NCBI RefSeq assembly: GCF_000590475.1
Contig: NZ_CP007441.1
Location: 2,362,660 to 2,426,659, forward strand
Length of the DNA stretch: 64,000 bases
Origin: Stutzerimonas stutzeri
GTDB taxonomy: Bacteria > Pseudomonadota > Gammaproteobacteria > Pseudomonadales > Pseudomonadaceae
Direction: 5' to 3'
Below are positions 26,197 to 35,749 of the stretch, piece by piece (positions within the stretch are counted from its first letter, which is position 1; every line of letters begins with the position of its first letter). The translations under genes were made by a program, and so were the position numbers. The notes beneath the pieces were generated by a model, which worked only from the letters and a program-made list of their open reading frames with translations, was not told the origin of the DNA and made no database searches.

Positions 26197-28755
26197 CTAT
26201 TTCATCCCCAGCCGCTCGCGCATGTCCGCAGTAATTCGTTGCCCCGTCTCGTTGATGCCGGTCCAGGGGTCGTCATCGCCCTGCTCTTCCAGCCGTGGCA
26301 TGAGATTGCGGATGGTCCAGAGATTCGCCCCCTTGAGCTCGGCGAGCTCGTCACGGTGAATCGGCACTGAGACCCCCAGCCCCTCACGTGCTCGTACCGA
26401 GTACGCGGCAACGGTACTGGCGCCCTGACTGTTGCGCAGATAGTCGATGAAAATTCGCCCAACGCGGTTCTTTGGCCCGCTCACCGCAGAGAAATGCTGC
26501 GGCAACAGCTTCGCCATGTATTGCGCGATGGCTTGGCTGAACGCCTTCACCTCGCTCCAACCATGCACCGGTTCGAGCGGCACCAGAATGTGCAGGCCCT
26601 TGCCGCCGCTGGTCTTGAGGAAGGATTGCAGACCGATTTCGTCCAGCAGGGTCTGGGTCAGCTGGGTGGCTTCGATCATGCGTTTCCATGGCAGCGCCGG
26701 GTCGGGGTCCAGGTCCAGAACGAACCGATCCGGATGATCGAGCACCGGCGCCACCGCATTCCAGGTGTGCAGTTCGATGGTGCCCATCTGGGCGGCGCTG
26801 ACCAACGCCTCCGGCGTGTCGATGGTCATCAGCGCGGCATGATCGGGGAATAGCGCGGTGTCCAGCTGGGTAATGTGCGGGATGCTCAGTTTCTCGGTGT
26901 GTTTCTGGAAGAACAGCTCGCCATCGATGCCTTCCGGCGCCCTCACCAGCGCCAGCGGCCTATGGCGCAGTTGCGGCAGCGCCCAGGGCGCCACCTCGGC
27001 GTAGAAGCGCGCCAGCTCCATCTTGGTCGCGCCAATGGATTTATCGATGATGCGCTCTGGATTCGAGATCTTGATCTTGCCGGCGGTGTTCTTCGTCGTG
27101 CTGCTCTTGGGCTGGTGTGACGTCGCCGCCTTATCTGCCTTCGCCGGGCGTTCTTGAGTGATGGCTTCAGCGGGCTTGTCGGAACGCAGCCCGTGAAATA
27201 CCGAATGGCGAATCACACCCTGCCGGGTCATTTCCGCGTAAGCGACTTCACACATCAGCTTCGGCTCGAGCCAATGCGCGCCCCGCACATCCGCAGCGGG
27301 TGGTGCCTTGGCCAGGGGGCTCTTGTCGATTTCCAGTGGTTTGAGCTTGGCGTGAAGGCTCTTTAGCGTGACCTGGTTGAAACCGGTGCCCACCTTGCCC
27401 GCGTAGTGCAATTCGCCTTCTTCGTTATGCAGCCCCAGCAACAAGGCACCGAAACCACTGCGCGAGCCCTTGGGGTCGGTGAAACCGACAATGACGAACT
27501 CCTGGCGATTCTTGCACTTGATCTTCACCCAGCTGTTGCTGCGTTTGGAGACGTAAGTGCTGCCGGCGCGTTTGCCAATCAGGCCTTCGAGCTTCATCTG
27601 GCAGGCGCTCTCCAGCACGCTTTCCGGTTCCTCTGTGAAATCGGCGGAAAACCGCAGCAGCTCGCTGTCGTTCTTCTGGAATAGCTGTTCCAGCGCCGCT
27701 CGACGCTGTTCCAGAGGAACTTCGCGTAGATCCATGCCGTTCAGGTACGGCATATCGAACAGGTAGTAGACGATGGTTCCGCTGCGCCCGACCTCGAAGG
27801 CGTTCTGCAGCGCCTGGAAATCGGGCGTGCCGTCCTCGTTGGGCACCACCACTTCGCCGTCCAGCCAGGCCGATTCCAACCCGAGCGCGGCCAGGGCTTC
27901 GGCTTGCTGCGGCATCTTGGCCGTCCAGTCGTGGCCGTTGCGAGTGAACAGCTGCACCTTGCCGGATTCGATCCTGGCCATGATCCGGTAGCCGTCGAAC
28001 TTGATCTCATAACGCCAATCACCGTCGGGCACCGAATCGACCAGCGTGGCCAGCTGCGGTTTGATGGTGTCGGGTATGGGTGCGGAACAAGCTCCCGACA
28101 GGGCGGTGTGCGTCGTCTTCGTGCGCGTTCGTGCGGCGGGCGCCTTGACCGGCTTGGCGTCGGTTTCGAGCTTCGCCTTGCCGCGCTTGCGCGGAATCAG
28201 TGTGCGGTCGCTGAGCACGCTGTCGGGCTGCTCCTTGACGACGTCGTATTCCTGCTCGGGCCGCGCCGCGTCGTCGTTTGATTTGATCAGAAACCACTGT
28301 TCCTTGCCGCCGTCCATGCGGGTGCGCACCAAATTCCAAGTGCCGCTGAGCTTTTCCCCTTCCAGCGTGAATTTAAGTTTGCCCTTGCGATAGCCCTCCT
28401 CTGGATCCCCCTGTGGAATCCAGACCCCTCGGTCCCACACGATCACATCACCCGCACCGTAATGACCTGCCGGAATGGTGCCCTCAAAGGTCGCGTAATC
28501 CAGCGGATGGTCTTCGACGTGTACGGCCAGTCGGCGCGATTTGGGGTCCAGTGATGGCCCCTTGGGCACCGCCCAGCTTTTCAGCGTGCCGTCGAGTTCA
28601 AGCCGGAAATCGTAATGCAAGCGGCTCGCATCGTGCTTCTGGATGCAGTATTGCAGTGCGTGGCTGGCGCCGCGCTTGCCCTTCGTCTTCGACTCTCCAC
28701 CAGGTTCGGGTGTCGCGGCGAAATCTCGCTTTCGGTTGTATTCATCGAGGGCCAT
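26197..28755 (-). CDS. ligD: ATP-dependent DNA ligase D (non-homologous end joining)
   Basis: The 852-residue protein carries the three LigD modules in the Pseudomonas order. The phosphoesterase spans about residues 1-170, with H41, H47, D49 and R51 in HDASRLHYDFRLE. The ligase follows, with the AMP-accepting K252 in YEIKFDGYR. The primase-polymerase has D681 and D683 in LDLDPDP. A lysine-rich linker separates ligase and polymerase. LigD with Ku repairs double-strand breaks, mainly in stationary phase; no ku gene is in this window. GGAG lies eight bases before the ATG. It opens the stress-gene region. Confidence 0.96.
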   Translation of the reverse strand: MALDEYNRKRDFAATPEPGGESKTKGKRGASHALQYCIQKHDASRLHYDFRLELDGTLKSWAVPKGPSLDPKSRRLAVHVEDHPLDYATFEGTIPAGHYGAGDVIVWDRGVWIPQGDPEEGYRKGKLKFTLEGEKLSGTWNLVRTRMDGGKEQWFLIKSNDDAARPEQEYDVVKEQPDSVLSDRTLIPRKRGKAKLETDAKPVKAPAARTRTKTTHTALSGACSAPIPDTIKPQLATLVDSVPDGDWRYEIKFDGYRIMARIESGKVQLFTRNGHDWTAKMPQQAEALAALGLESAWLDGEVVVPNEDGTPDFQALQNAFEVGRSGTIVYYLFDMPYLNGMDLREVPLEQRRAALEQLFQKNDSELLRFSADFTEEPESVLESACQMKLEGLIGKRAGSTYVSKRSNSWVKIKCKNRQEFVIVGFTDPKGSRSGFGALLLGLHNEEGELHYAGKVGTGFNQVTLKSLHAKLKPLEIDKSPLAKAPPAADVRGAHWLEPKLMCEVAYAEMTRQGVIRHSVFHGLRSDKPAEAITQERPAKADKAATSHQPKSSTTKNTAGKIKISNPERIIDKSIGATKMELARFYAEVAPWALPQLRHRPLALVRAPEGIDGELFFQKHTEKLSIPHITQLDTALFPDHAALMTIDTPEALVSAAQMGTIELHTWNAVAPVLDHPDRFVLDLDPDPALPWKRMIEATQLTQTLLDEIGLQSFLKTSGGKGLHILVPLEPVHGWSEVKAFSQAIAQYMAKLLPQHFSAVSGPKNRVGRIFIDYLRNSQGASTVAAYSVRAREGLGVSVPIHRDELAELKGANLWTIRNLMPRLEEQGDDDPWTGINETGQRITADMRERLGMK

Positions 28756-28785
28756 GGCACGCTCCGTGGTTGCGCAAGCGGGCAG

Positions 28786-29106
28786 TTATTCAAGCGTGCC
28801 CGGATCTGACGCAGGGTCGGTCGGCCCGCCGTGGCTGGAATGGCGGTCTGGGTTCACCGAAGAGTCGTTCACGTCTGGATCCGATTCGCCTTCGGTTTTG
28901 GGCGGAGTACTGACGACGTCGCCATCCTCCGTCACCGTGCGGCCCTTGCTGTCCTTGTGCGTCTCAAGCGTCTCCTGCGGTGTCGGGTTGCCCATGGGGC
29001 TGGGCCGGGCGCCCTTCTCATCTTCGGGCGTGCCGGCCGGCCATTGAGCGAATACGGGTGAAGAGGCCATAAGGCTCGCCAACACTAATGTCGTTATCGA
29101 TTTCAT
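28786..29106 (-). CDS. Secreted low-complexity protein, function unknown
   Basis: The 106-residue product begins with a clear signal peptide (MKSITTLVLASLMASSPVFA|QW). The mature part is polar and rich in Pro, Asp, Glu, Gly and Ser, with no cysteine and probably disordered. I recognise no family. It lies 30 bp upstream of ligD in the same direction and may share its transcript. GAGG precedes the ATG. Confidence 0.65.
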   Translation of the reverse strand: MKSITTLVLASLMASSPVFAQWPAGTPEDEKGARPSPMGNPTPQETLETHKDSKGRTVTEDGDVVSTPPKTEGESDPDVNDSSVNPDRHSSHGGPTDPASDPGTLE

Positions 29107-29367
29107 GAGGTTTCCTCTTTGTGATTCCCGCCGCGCTCTAACCGGCGCGACGTGTGAATGCTGTCTATCCCGCCGATCGCGTAGCGAACGCTGCCTGCAA
29201 GCCCAACGGCAGGATTTGCTCCACGAACCGATCTTCTGCCGAGCGGTGACAACTGGGTATTTACAACGGAGCAGGTCCTGCTAGCGTTGAGAAAGGTCGG
29301 CGTACAGCTGCGACGGCTGGCTGCGAGCAATCTCGCTGGAACTGGACATACGATAGGAGGAAGGATC

Positions 29368-29649
29368 ATGGCTTCACGTCTGCCCCTGTTGACGATCGAA
29401 AACATCCTTCGCAACTACCTTCATCCCTTCCACTGCGACTGCCATGCGCAGCAGGACAGCCGAGTCACCGTTCGCCTCTATGAGGAGCATCTGGACGGTG
29501 AGGAGCTGACCGTGTTCGGCATCACGGACGATCAATGCCGCGACGCGGCGAATCTGGTGCGGCTGGCCCAAGAGCTGCGCTTCGAGCTTTACGCCACCCG
29601 GGGCGGACTGATGAACGCTTCGCTTCCGGCAAAAGTCGCCGAGCGGTAG
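29368..29649 (+). CDS. DUF1652 family protein
   Basis: The 93-residue cytoplasmic protein starts LPLLTIENILRNYLHPFHCDC and has ELTVFGITDDQCRDAANLVRLAQELR, the DUF1652 pattern found almost only in Pseudomonas. The role is unknown. A strong AGGAGG site precedes the ATG at 29368; a 27-codon extension is rejected. It is divergent from the small secreted protein and convergent with the DUF892 gene. Confidence 0.8.
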   Translation: MASRLPLLTIENILRNYLHPFHCDCHAQQDSRVTVRLYEEHLDGEELTVFGITDDQCRDAANLVRLAQELRFELYATRGGLMNASLPAKVAER

Positions 29650-29680
29650 CCGCCGCTCGACGATCCATCCATCTTTTCTA

Positions 29681-30211
29681 TCAGCGTTTGGCCTCGGTGT
29701 TCGGAGCTTGTGAGCGAGTCAGATAGGCCTGAGTGAGCTCAGCCAGGTGGCTGCGCATCCATTCGGCCATGGCGACCTCTTCAGCCAGGATGCGGGTGCA
29801 GGTTTCTGCAGTCTCGGTATCGCCGATGGCCTTGGCAGCTGCGATCAGAATTTCGTAAGACGCAATTTCGAGATTCTCGAAGACGTAGCCCATCTGAGCG
29901 CCTTTGACGATTTCGTCATTGACCATCATGCCGCCCATGGCTTGCCCCATCGCCATCATCTTGCCGCCCAGATCCTTGAAGCCCGAGTAGGATTTGTCGT
30001 ACCGCTGTAGACAGCCTTCGATCAACTTGGCCTGATTCTGAGTCTCGGTGATGTGCTGCTCGATACGCGCCTTCAGCTCGGGATAGTGCTCGATACGGCC
30101 GGCCTGCTTGGTAAGCATGGACTCGGCCTGCGCTTCCATCGCGTGAGCATCACGCAACCACTCGATCAAACGTTCGACGCGGACATCACTACCAGTTTGT
30201 GCACTTTGCAT
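29681..30211 (-). CDS. DUF892 (YciE/YciF-like) ferritin-like protein
   Basis: The 176-residue all-helical protein has the E/H ligands of a ferritin-like di-iron bundle spread over four helices: WLRDAHAMEAQAESML, IEQHITETQNQAKLIEGCL, FENLEIASYEILIAAAKA and CTRILAEEVAMAEWM. DUF892 proteins are stress-induced, often under RpoS; their enzymatic role is unresolved. A methionine- and glycine-rich loop lies between helices 2 and 3. GGGAG precedes the ATG. It is divergent from the MscS gene. Confidence 0.85.
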   Translation of the reverse strand: MQSAQTGSDVRVERLIEWLRDAHAMEAQAESMLTKQAGRIEHYPELKARIEQHITETQNQAKLIEGCLQRYDKSYSGFKDLGGKMMAMGQAMGGMMVNDEIVKGAQMGYVFENLEIASYEILIAAAKAIGDTETAETCTRILAEEVAMAEWMRSHLAELTQAYLTRSQAPNTEAKR

Positions 30212-30349
30212 GGCTGTCTCCCAGTGGTTCGAATACCAATCAGGTTTTGCACCTCTTGTAAGTGTGAAACGAGCCTTTCATGGGAGTTCCACGCATCCGA
30301 CTGGCTGCACGTGGGACATGAACTTTGCAACGACGACATCAGTCATTTA

Positions 30350-31510
30350 ATGCACCAACGAAACGGAGCTGGCGTTATCGAATTCCTCACCATTCCTCTG
30401 CAATGGGAAGCCTATATAACCGAACCTGCCCTGCGCACTGTGCTGGCGGCTGCTTCCGTCGTAGTGCTGTTGAGCGTATTCAGCCGTGTACTGACCGCTG
30501 TGATGTTGCGACTGGGGCGAAGCTTTCTGTTCACCAAGGCCGTCTCCGAGCAGCTGGAAAAGCCCATTCGGTTGCTGTTACCGCTGCTGGGTCTGCAGGC
30601 CGTGCTGGCAGCCGCCAGTGATGAACTGGCGTTGATGGACGCGGCGCGGCGAATCACCACGCTATTGATCATCGGCTGCTTCACCTGGCTGGCCTTGCGC
30701 CTGCTACGCGGCGTGGAGCACGCCGTGCGATTGAAGAACCCGGTAGACGTCACCGATAACCTGCGCGCCCGGCAGATTCAGACGCAATCACGGGTGCTGC
30801 TGCGCACACTGGGCTTTTTCATTCTGCTGATTGGCGCCGCAGGCATGCTCATGACTTTTCCCGCCGCACGCCAATTTGGTGCCAGCTTGCTGGCCTCCGC
30901 GGGCCTGGCCGGGCTTGCAGTCGGTTTCGCCGCGAGACCGGTGCTGGCCAACCTGATCGCCGGCATTCAGATCGCGATCACCCAACCCATTCGCATGGAT
31001 GACGTGGTGATCGTCGAGAACGAATGGGGCCGTATCGAGGAGATCACCGGCACCTACGTCATCGTGCGGATCTGGGACGATCGTCGGCTGGTGGTACCGC
31101 TGCAGTACTTCATTGAGAAGCCATTCCAGAACTGGACGCGGCGTAACTCCAGCATCATCGGATCAGTGTTTTTCTGGGTCGACTACTCGCTGCCGCTGGA
31201 GCCATTGCGCGAGGAATTACGGCGGCTCTGCCAAGAGGTACCGGAGCTCTGGGATGGGCGCGTCATCGTATTGCAGGTAACCGATACCAGTGAGAAATCC
31301 ATCCAGTTGCGGGTGCTGGTCAGTTCGCCGGACTCCTCGCGCAACTGGGATTTGCGCTGTCATCTGCGCGAGAACCTCATCGGCTTCATCCAGCGCAAAT
31401 ACCCTCATAGCCTGCCGCAGCTGCGCGCCGATCTGAGCGTTGGGCACAAGCCCAGCGTGGATCATTCGGTGCCGGAACGCGTGGAACCCGAGCGCCAGCC
31501 TCCGGTGTGA
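30350..31510 (+). CDS. MscS-family mechanosensitive channel
   Basis: About 386 residues give four or five predicted membrane helices. Then comes the pore-lining TM3 with small residues (ASLLASAGLAGLAVGFAARPVLANLIAGIQI) and the beta-domain opening PIRMDDVVIVENEWGRIEEI, followed by the cytoplasmic vestibule. It releases osmolytes on hypo-osmotic shock, which fits the adjacent trehalose genes. The start is not secure: the ATG at 30350 has no ribosome site, and the frame stays open to 30053 with sequence antisense to the DUF892 gene. The conserved part begins near FLTIPLQWEAYI. Confidence 0.85.
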   Translation: MHQRNGAGVIEFLTIPLQWEAYITEPALRTVLAAASVVVLLSVFSRVLTAVMLRLGRSFLFTKAVSEQLEKPIRLLLPLLGLQAVLAAASDELALMDAARRITTLLIIGCFTWLALRLLRGVEHAVRLKNPVDVTDNLRARQIQTQSRVLLRTLGFFILLIGAAGMLMTFPAARQFGASLLASAGLAGLAVGFAARPVLANLIAGIQIAITQPIRMDDVVIVENEWGRIEEITGTYVIVRIWDDRRLVVPLQYFIEKPFQNWTRRNSSIIGSVFFWVDYSLPLEPLREELRRLCQEVPELWDGRVIVLQVTDTSEKSIQLRVLVSSPDSSRNWDLRCHLRENLIGFIQRKYPHSLPQLRADLSVGHKPSVDHSVPERVEPERQPPV

Positions 31511-31606
31511 TGCGCCGCGTCGTCTACTACCGAATCCGCGCCGCCATACAGGGCATTGCGCAGCGGGTTGTCGCCTCTCGGTGCGTAACAGCGGTTGCGG
31601 CGGCTC

Positions 31607-32107
31607 TCATTCATGCTCACGCAGCTTGCGCAGCAATTGCTCGTATTTGCTTGGCAACTGCTCTAGCCCGTAACGCGCAGCCTGTTTGCGAATCGCCACC
31701 CGATCGCCTTCGAACTGAACCGTCTCGCTGATGCTCACTTGGCGTTCGCCTTGCATCAGCGCAAAGGCGTAGCACTGAGTGCCGCCTGGATCTTCTTCTC
31801 CGTCGTCGGCCACTCCGGTGTTGGCAATCGCAAGGTCCGCGACGCTGGCATTCAGTGCGCCGATCGCCATCTCGGTGGCGACTTCTTCGCTGGTCAGGCC
31901 AAAGGTCTCGATGGTTTCGAAACTGACGTGAAGCAGCCGATTCTTCGCCTTCGGTGAATACACGACGAAACCGCTATCGAGCACCTTACCGCAGCCAGGA
32001 ATGTCGCCTAACAACGAGGCCATCAGGCCACAGGTACAGGATTCGGCAGTGGTCAATTTCATTTGTTTGTCGCTAAAAAACTGCACGATTTCAGCAAGGT
32101 CTCGCAT
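31607..32107 (-). CDS. CinA C-terminal-type amidohydrolase (PncC-like)
   Basis: The 166-residue protein is a stand-alone CinA C-terminal domain, with KLTTAESCTCGLMASLL (the catalytic serine and the following cysteine region) and ANTGVADDGEEDPGGTQCYAF. PncC enzymes deamidate nicotinamide mononucleotide for NAD recycling. In the usual motif the loop reads GIAGP, while here GVADDGEEDPGG is altered, so activity may differ. GGAG precedes the ATG. It is divergent from glgA over a 297-bp gap with no recognised element besides a 7-bp inverted repeat at 32245-32265. Confidence 0.82.
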   Translation of the reverse strand: MRDLAEIVQFFSDKQMKLTTAESCTCGLMASLLGDIPGCGKVLDSGFVVYSPKAKNRLLHVSFETIETFGLTSEEVATEMAIGALNASVADLAIANTGVADDGEEDPGGTQCYAFALMQGERQVSISETVQFEGDRVAIRKQAARYGLEQLPSKYEQLLRKLREHE

Positions 32108-32404
32108 GGTCTTGGCTCCGACTGGCAGCGGGAATACACCTGGGTTCAGTCAATTTTCGGAACCGGCGTCCCTTCTCAAAGTTCCCCCGGATGGTTTCCG
32201 TCGGAAATCGAGAACTAATTCATAGCGACCCGGTCTTTTTCAAGGTAGGGCCATGCGAGCCCTACGCCGCGGAACAAGCGGCTCTAACAAGAAAAAACAC
32301 TCTTGCCGTGCTCATGGTTTGCAGCTCCTCAACGGGCGCTGCGTGGAAACAAACGTGCTCGTGACCACCTTGGCGCAGACGCCGGTCACTTGGGGAAGAT
32401 TCTT

Positions 32405-33955
32405 ATGAGTATTGCTGCAGTGAATGCCCGGCCTGTCCACATCAACACAACCCAACGTCTGGAGGCGCCGGTCGAGCGCCCGGTGCTGCAACTTCGCAGC
32501 ACGCAAGACGAGAAGAAGAAGATCCTCTTCGTCACCTCGGAATTGACCGATCTGGTCAAGACGGGCGGGCTCGCGGACGTGTCCGCCGCCCTGCCCCGCG
32601 CATTGGGAGATCGGCACGATGTGCGGGTGCTGATCCCCGGCTACACCCAGGTCATGCAATGCGCAGAACCGATCCGCATCGTCGGCAGCGTGCTCTCGCA
32701 CGGCGATCTGCCCTCTTGCCGGATCGGTCGACTCGACATGCCCGACGGGCTGATCATCTACGTGCTGATCTGCCCCGAACTTTACGAGCGCGATGGTCTG
32801 CCCTACAGCGACGAGCAGGGCCATGACTGGCCGGACAACCCAGTGCGCTTCGCGCGCTTGTGCATGGCCGCCGCGGATATCGCCGCCGGCACGGCCTGCA
32901 TCCGCTGGACGCCCGATCTGGTCCATGCCCATGACTGGCCAACCGGGCTGACACCGGCGTACATGCATTGGCGGGGCTTGCATACGCCCAGCATCTTCAC
33001 CATTCACAACCTGGCCTACCAGGGCAACATCGACATGAGCCTGCGCCGCGCGCTGAGCATTCCGCTCGAGGCTTGCGGGCCTGAACGGATGGAGTTCTAC
33101 GGCGCGCTGTCGCTGCTCAAAGCCGGTATCGCCTATGCCAATCACGTGACGACCGTCAGCGCGACCTATGCCGAAGAAATCACCACGCCCGAGTTCGGTT
33201 GCGGGATGGAGGGCTTTCTTGCCTTGAAAGCGCGTCAAGGTTTGCTCAGCGGGTTGCTGAACGGTATCGACGAAAGCTGGGAGCCGCAGCATTGCTCCCA
33301 CCTGATCAGCCAGTTCGGCGCGAATGACTGGGTGGGCAAACACGCCAATGCCACTCACGTCCGCGAACTGTTCGGCCTGGAGCAAGGTGACGGCCCACTG
33401 TTCGCCGTAGTGTCCCGGTTGGTGCACCAGAAAGGCATCGACCTGACCATCGAGGTCGCCGAGACGATCGTCCAGCACGGTGGCCAGTTGGCCATTCTGG
33501 GTCGTGGCGATTCGCATATCGAAGACGAAGTGCGTCGGCTCACCGAACGCTTCCCCGGGCGAGTGGGCGCGCATATCGGTTTCAACGAAACCGATGCCCG
33601 CCGGCTGTTCGCCGGCAGCGACTTCTTGCTCATGCCATCGCGCTACGAGCCTTGTGGCTTGAGCCAGATGTACGCCCAACGCTTCGCCTCGCTGCCCATC
33701 GCGCACCGCACAGGTGGCCTTGCCGACAGTATCGACGACGGCGTGACCGGCTTCCTGTTCAACGAGGCCACCGCACAAAGTTACCGCGTTGCCGTGGAGC
33801 GCGCACTGGCGGTGTATCAGCGGCCGCAGCTGCTCAATGCGATGCGCTGCCGTGCGATGGGCAGTGGATTTTTCTGGCGCCACGCGATCGAACCCTATGA
33901 CCGGTTGTATCAGCGGTTACTGGGCGGGCGACGCGAGGTTCATGCCGTTTTTTAA
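32405..33955 (+). CDS. glgA: Glycogen synthase (GT5)
   Basis: GlgA extends linear alpha-1,4-glucan from a nucleotide-glucose donor in the cytoplasm. The 516-residue protein has an N-terminal extension of about 35 residues before the first Rossmann strand, the donor-binding LVKTGGLADVSAALP (K52), HAHDWPTGL, and in the second domain SRLVHQKGIDL and MPSRYEPCGLSQMYA with the EPCG motif. GGGGAAG precedes the ATG at 32405. It starts a block glgA-treZ-malQ-treY-DUF2934 with gaps of 12 bp or overlaps. No glgC lies in the window, so the source of ADP-glucose is elsewhere or a different donor is used. Confidence 0.95.
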   Translation: MSIAAVNARPVHINTTQRLEAPVERPVLQLRSTQDEKKKILFVTSELTDLVKTGGLADVSAALPRALGDRHDVRVLIPGYTQVMQCAEPIRIVGSVLSHGDLPSCRIGRLDMPDGLIIYVLICPELYERDGLPYSDEQGHDWPDNPVRFARLCMAAADIAAGTACIRWTPDLVHAHDWPTGLTPAYMHWRGLHTPSIFTIHNLAYQGNIDMSLRRALSIPLEACGPERMEFYGALSLLKAGIAYANHVTTVSATYAEEITTPEFGCGMEGFLALKARQGLLSGLLNGIDESWEPQHCSHLISQFGANDWVGKHANATHVRELFGLEQGDGPLFAVVSRLVHQKGIDLTIEVAETIVQHGGQLAILGRGDSHIEDEVRRLTERFPGRVGAHIGFNETDARRLFAGSDFLLMPSRYEPCGLSQMYAQRFASLPIAHRTGGLADSIDDGVTGFLFNEATAQSYRVAVERALAVYQRPQLLNAMRCRAMGSGFFWRHAIEPYDRLYQRLLGGRREVHAVF

Positions 33956-33967
33956 CGAGGGTCATCA

Positions 33968-35749
33968 ATGCACAACAGGCCTGCCCGCAACGGGCAACAC
34001 GGACCGGTATTACTCGATACGTCGCGTACCCGGTTCAGGCTCTGGGCGCCAGACGCGCAAAGCGTCAGCCTAGTATTAGTCGGCGGCAATACGCTGCCCA
34101 TGCAGGAAGGCGAAAACGGGTGGTACAGCATCGAGGCAGACGTCGGACCCGGAACGCATTACAGCTTTCTCATCGATGATGAACTGACCGTGCCTGACCC
34201 AGCGTCTCGCGCGCAGTCAGCCGATGTCCACGACCCGAGCGTCGTGGTCGATCCCGACGCCTATACATGGCGCAACCGTGATTGGCAGGGTCGCCCATGG
34301 CACGAAACGGTTCTATACGAGCTGCATGTCGGCGCCTACGGCGGCTACGCGCATATCGAGCAGCGGCTCCCGGCGTTGGCCGACCTCGGCATCACCGCGA
34401 TCGAGCTGATGCCGCTCGCCGAATTTCCCGGCGATCGCAACTGGGGCTACGACGGCGTTCAGCTCTATGCACCCGAGGCTGCCTACGGCACGCCCGAACA
34501 GCTCAAGCATCTGATCGACACCGCTCATGGCCTCGGCCTGATGGTTTTCATCGACGTGGTCTACAACCACTTCGGGCCGGACGGCAATTACCTGCACCGT
34601 TACGCCAAACACTTCTTCCGCCACGACCAGCAGACGCCTTGGGGCGATGCCATCGATTTTCGTCGCCGCGAAGTGCGCGATTTCTTTATCGACAACGCGC
34701 TGATGTGGCTGATGGAATACCGCTTCGATGGCTTGCGCATGGATGCCGTGCATGCCATTCCGGATCGCTCGTTTCTGACTGAGCTGGCCGAGCGAGTGCA
34801 TGCCGAAGCCGAGCCTGGCCGGCATGTGCATCTGGTCCTGGAAAACGAGGACAACCGCGCCAGCCTGCTCACTCAGGGTTTCACTGCCCAGTGGAACGAC
34901 GATGGCCACAACGTCCTGCACGCGCTGCTGACCGACGAGCGTCAGGGCTATTACGCCGATTATCACCAGGACTCGACGACCAAACTGGTCCGTTTCCTCG
35001 GGGAAGGCTTCATCTATCAGGGCCACCAGAACCGTCGTGGCGAATCACGGGGCGAGCCCAGCGGGCATCTGCCGCCGACATCGTTCGTGCTGTTTCTGCA
35101 GAACCATGACCAGACCGGCAATCGAGCATTTGGCGACCGGCTGATCAACCTCACCGATCCCGATGCGTTGAAGGCGGCGACCACCGTTCTGTTGCTCTCG
35201 CCGATGATCCCGCTGTTGTTCATGGGCGAAGAATGGGGCGCTCGCGAGCCCTTTCTGTTCTTCACCAGCCACCACGGTGAGCTGGCCGATGCCGTGCGAG
35301 AAGGCCGCCGTGGTGAGTTCGCCGAGTTTTCCGAGTTCGCCGACGAGCACACCCGCGAGCGCATCCCGGACCCTAACGCGGTGGAAACCTTCGAGGCATC
35401 GAAACCCGACTTCGGCAAGCGGGATCGACCGGAACACACCGAGTGGCTGGCGTTGTATCGCCAATTGCTGGAAATCCGTCACCGCGAAATCGTGCCGCGA
35501 CTTGAGGGCTCGCGGTTCCTGGGTGCACAGGCGCTTGGAACAGCTGCAGCTCTCGCCCGCTGGCGTCTGGGTGACGGTAGCGAGCTGCGTCTAGAACTGA
35601 ACCTCAGCGATGCCGACGTCGCGGTCGAGCCAGCAAATGCCGGGGCGCGTCTGCTGCATGCCAGCCGTGCCACTGAAACCGAACCCCATTCAAGCACGCT
35701 GCAAGCGCGTTCCGCCAAGTTGTATCTGGAGACTGTTAATGAGCGATGA
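33968..35749 (+). CDS. treZ: Malto-oligosyltrehalose trehalohydrolase (GH13_10)
   Basis: TreZ releases trehalose from the malto-oligosyltrehalose made by TreY. The 593 residues have an N-terminal beta-sandwich (TRFRLWAPDAQSVSLVL) and a GH13 barrel with region I DVVYNHFGPDG, nucleophile D259 in GLRMDAVHAI, acid/base E292 in LVLENEDN and QNHDQTGNRAFG. DVVYNHFGPDGNYL is typical of this subfamily. It follows glgA by 12 bp with GAGG in the gap and overlaps malQ. Confidence 0.95.
   Translation: MHNRPARNGQHGPVLLDTSRTRFRLWAPDAQSVSLVLVGGNTLPMQEGENGWYSIEADVGPGTHYSFLIDDELTVPDPASRAQSADVHDPSVVVDPDAYTWRNRDWQGRPWHETVLYELHVGAYGGYAHIEQRLPALADLGITAIELMPLAEFPGDRNWGYDGVQLYAPEAAYGTPEQLKHLIDTAHGLGLMVFIDVVYNHFGPDGNYLHRYAKHFFRHDQQTPWGDAIDFRRREVRDFFIDNALMWLMEYRFDGLRMDAVHAIPDRSFLTELAERVHAEAEPGRHVHLVLENEDNRASLLTQGFTAQWNDDGHNVLHALLTDERQGYYADYHQDSTTKLVRFLGEGFIYQGHQNRRGESRGEPSGHLPPTSFVLFLQNHDQTGNRAFGDRLINLTDPDALKAATTVLLLSPMIPLLFMGEEWGAREPFLFFTSHHGELADAVREGRRGEFAEFSEFADEHTRERIPDPNAVETFEASKPDFGKRDRPEHTEWLALYRQLLEIRHREIVPRLEGSRFLGAQALGTAAALARWRLGDGSELRLELNLSDADVAVEPANAGARLLHASRATETEPHSSTLQARSAKLYLETVNER

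Noticed and set aside
32245..32265. GTAGGGC/GCCCTAC inverted repeat upstream of glgA as a terminator or operator
   Set aside because: Seven-bp stem without T-run on either strand and no overlap with a recognisable promoter; too weak to assign.
32312..33883. 523-codon minus-strand frame antisense to glgA
   Set aside because: Same codon-shadow effect; it has no domain or start signal.
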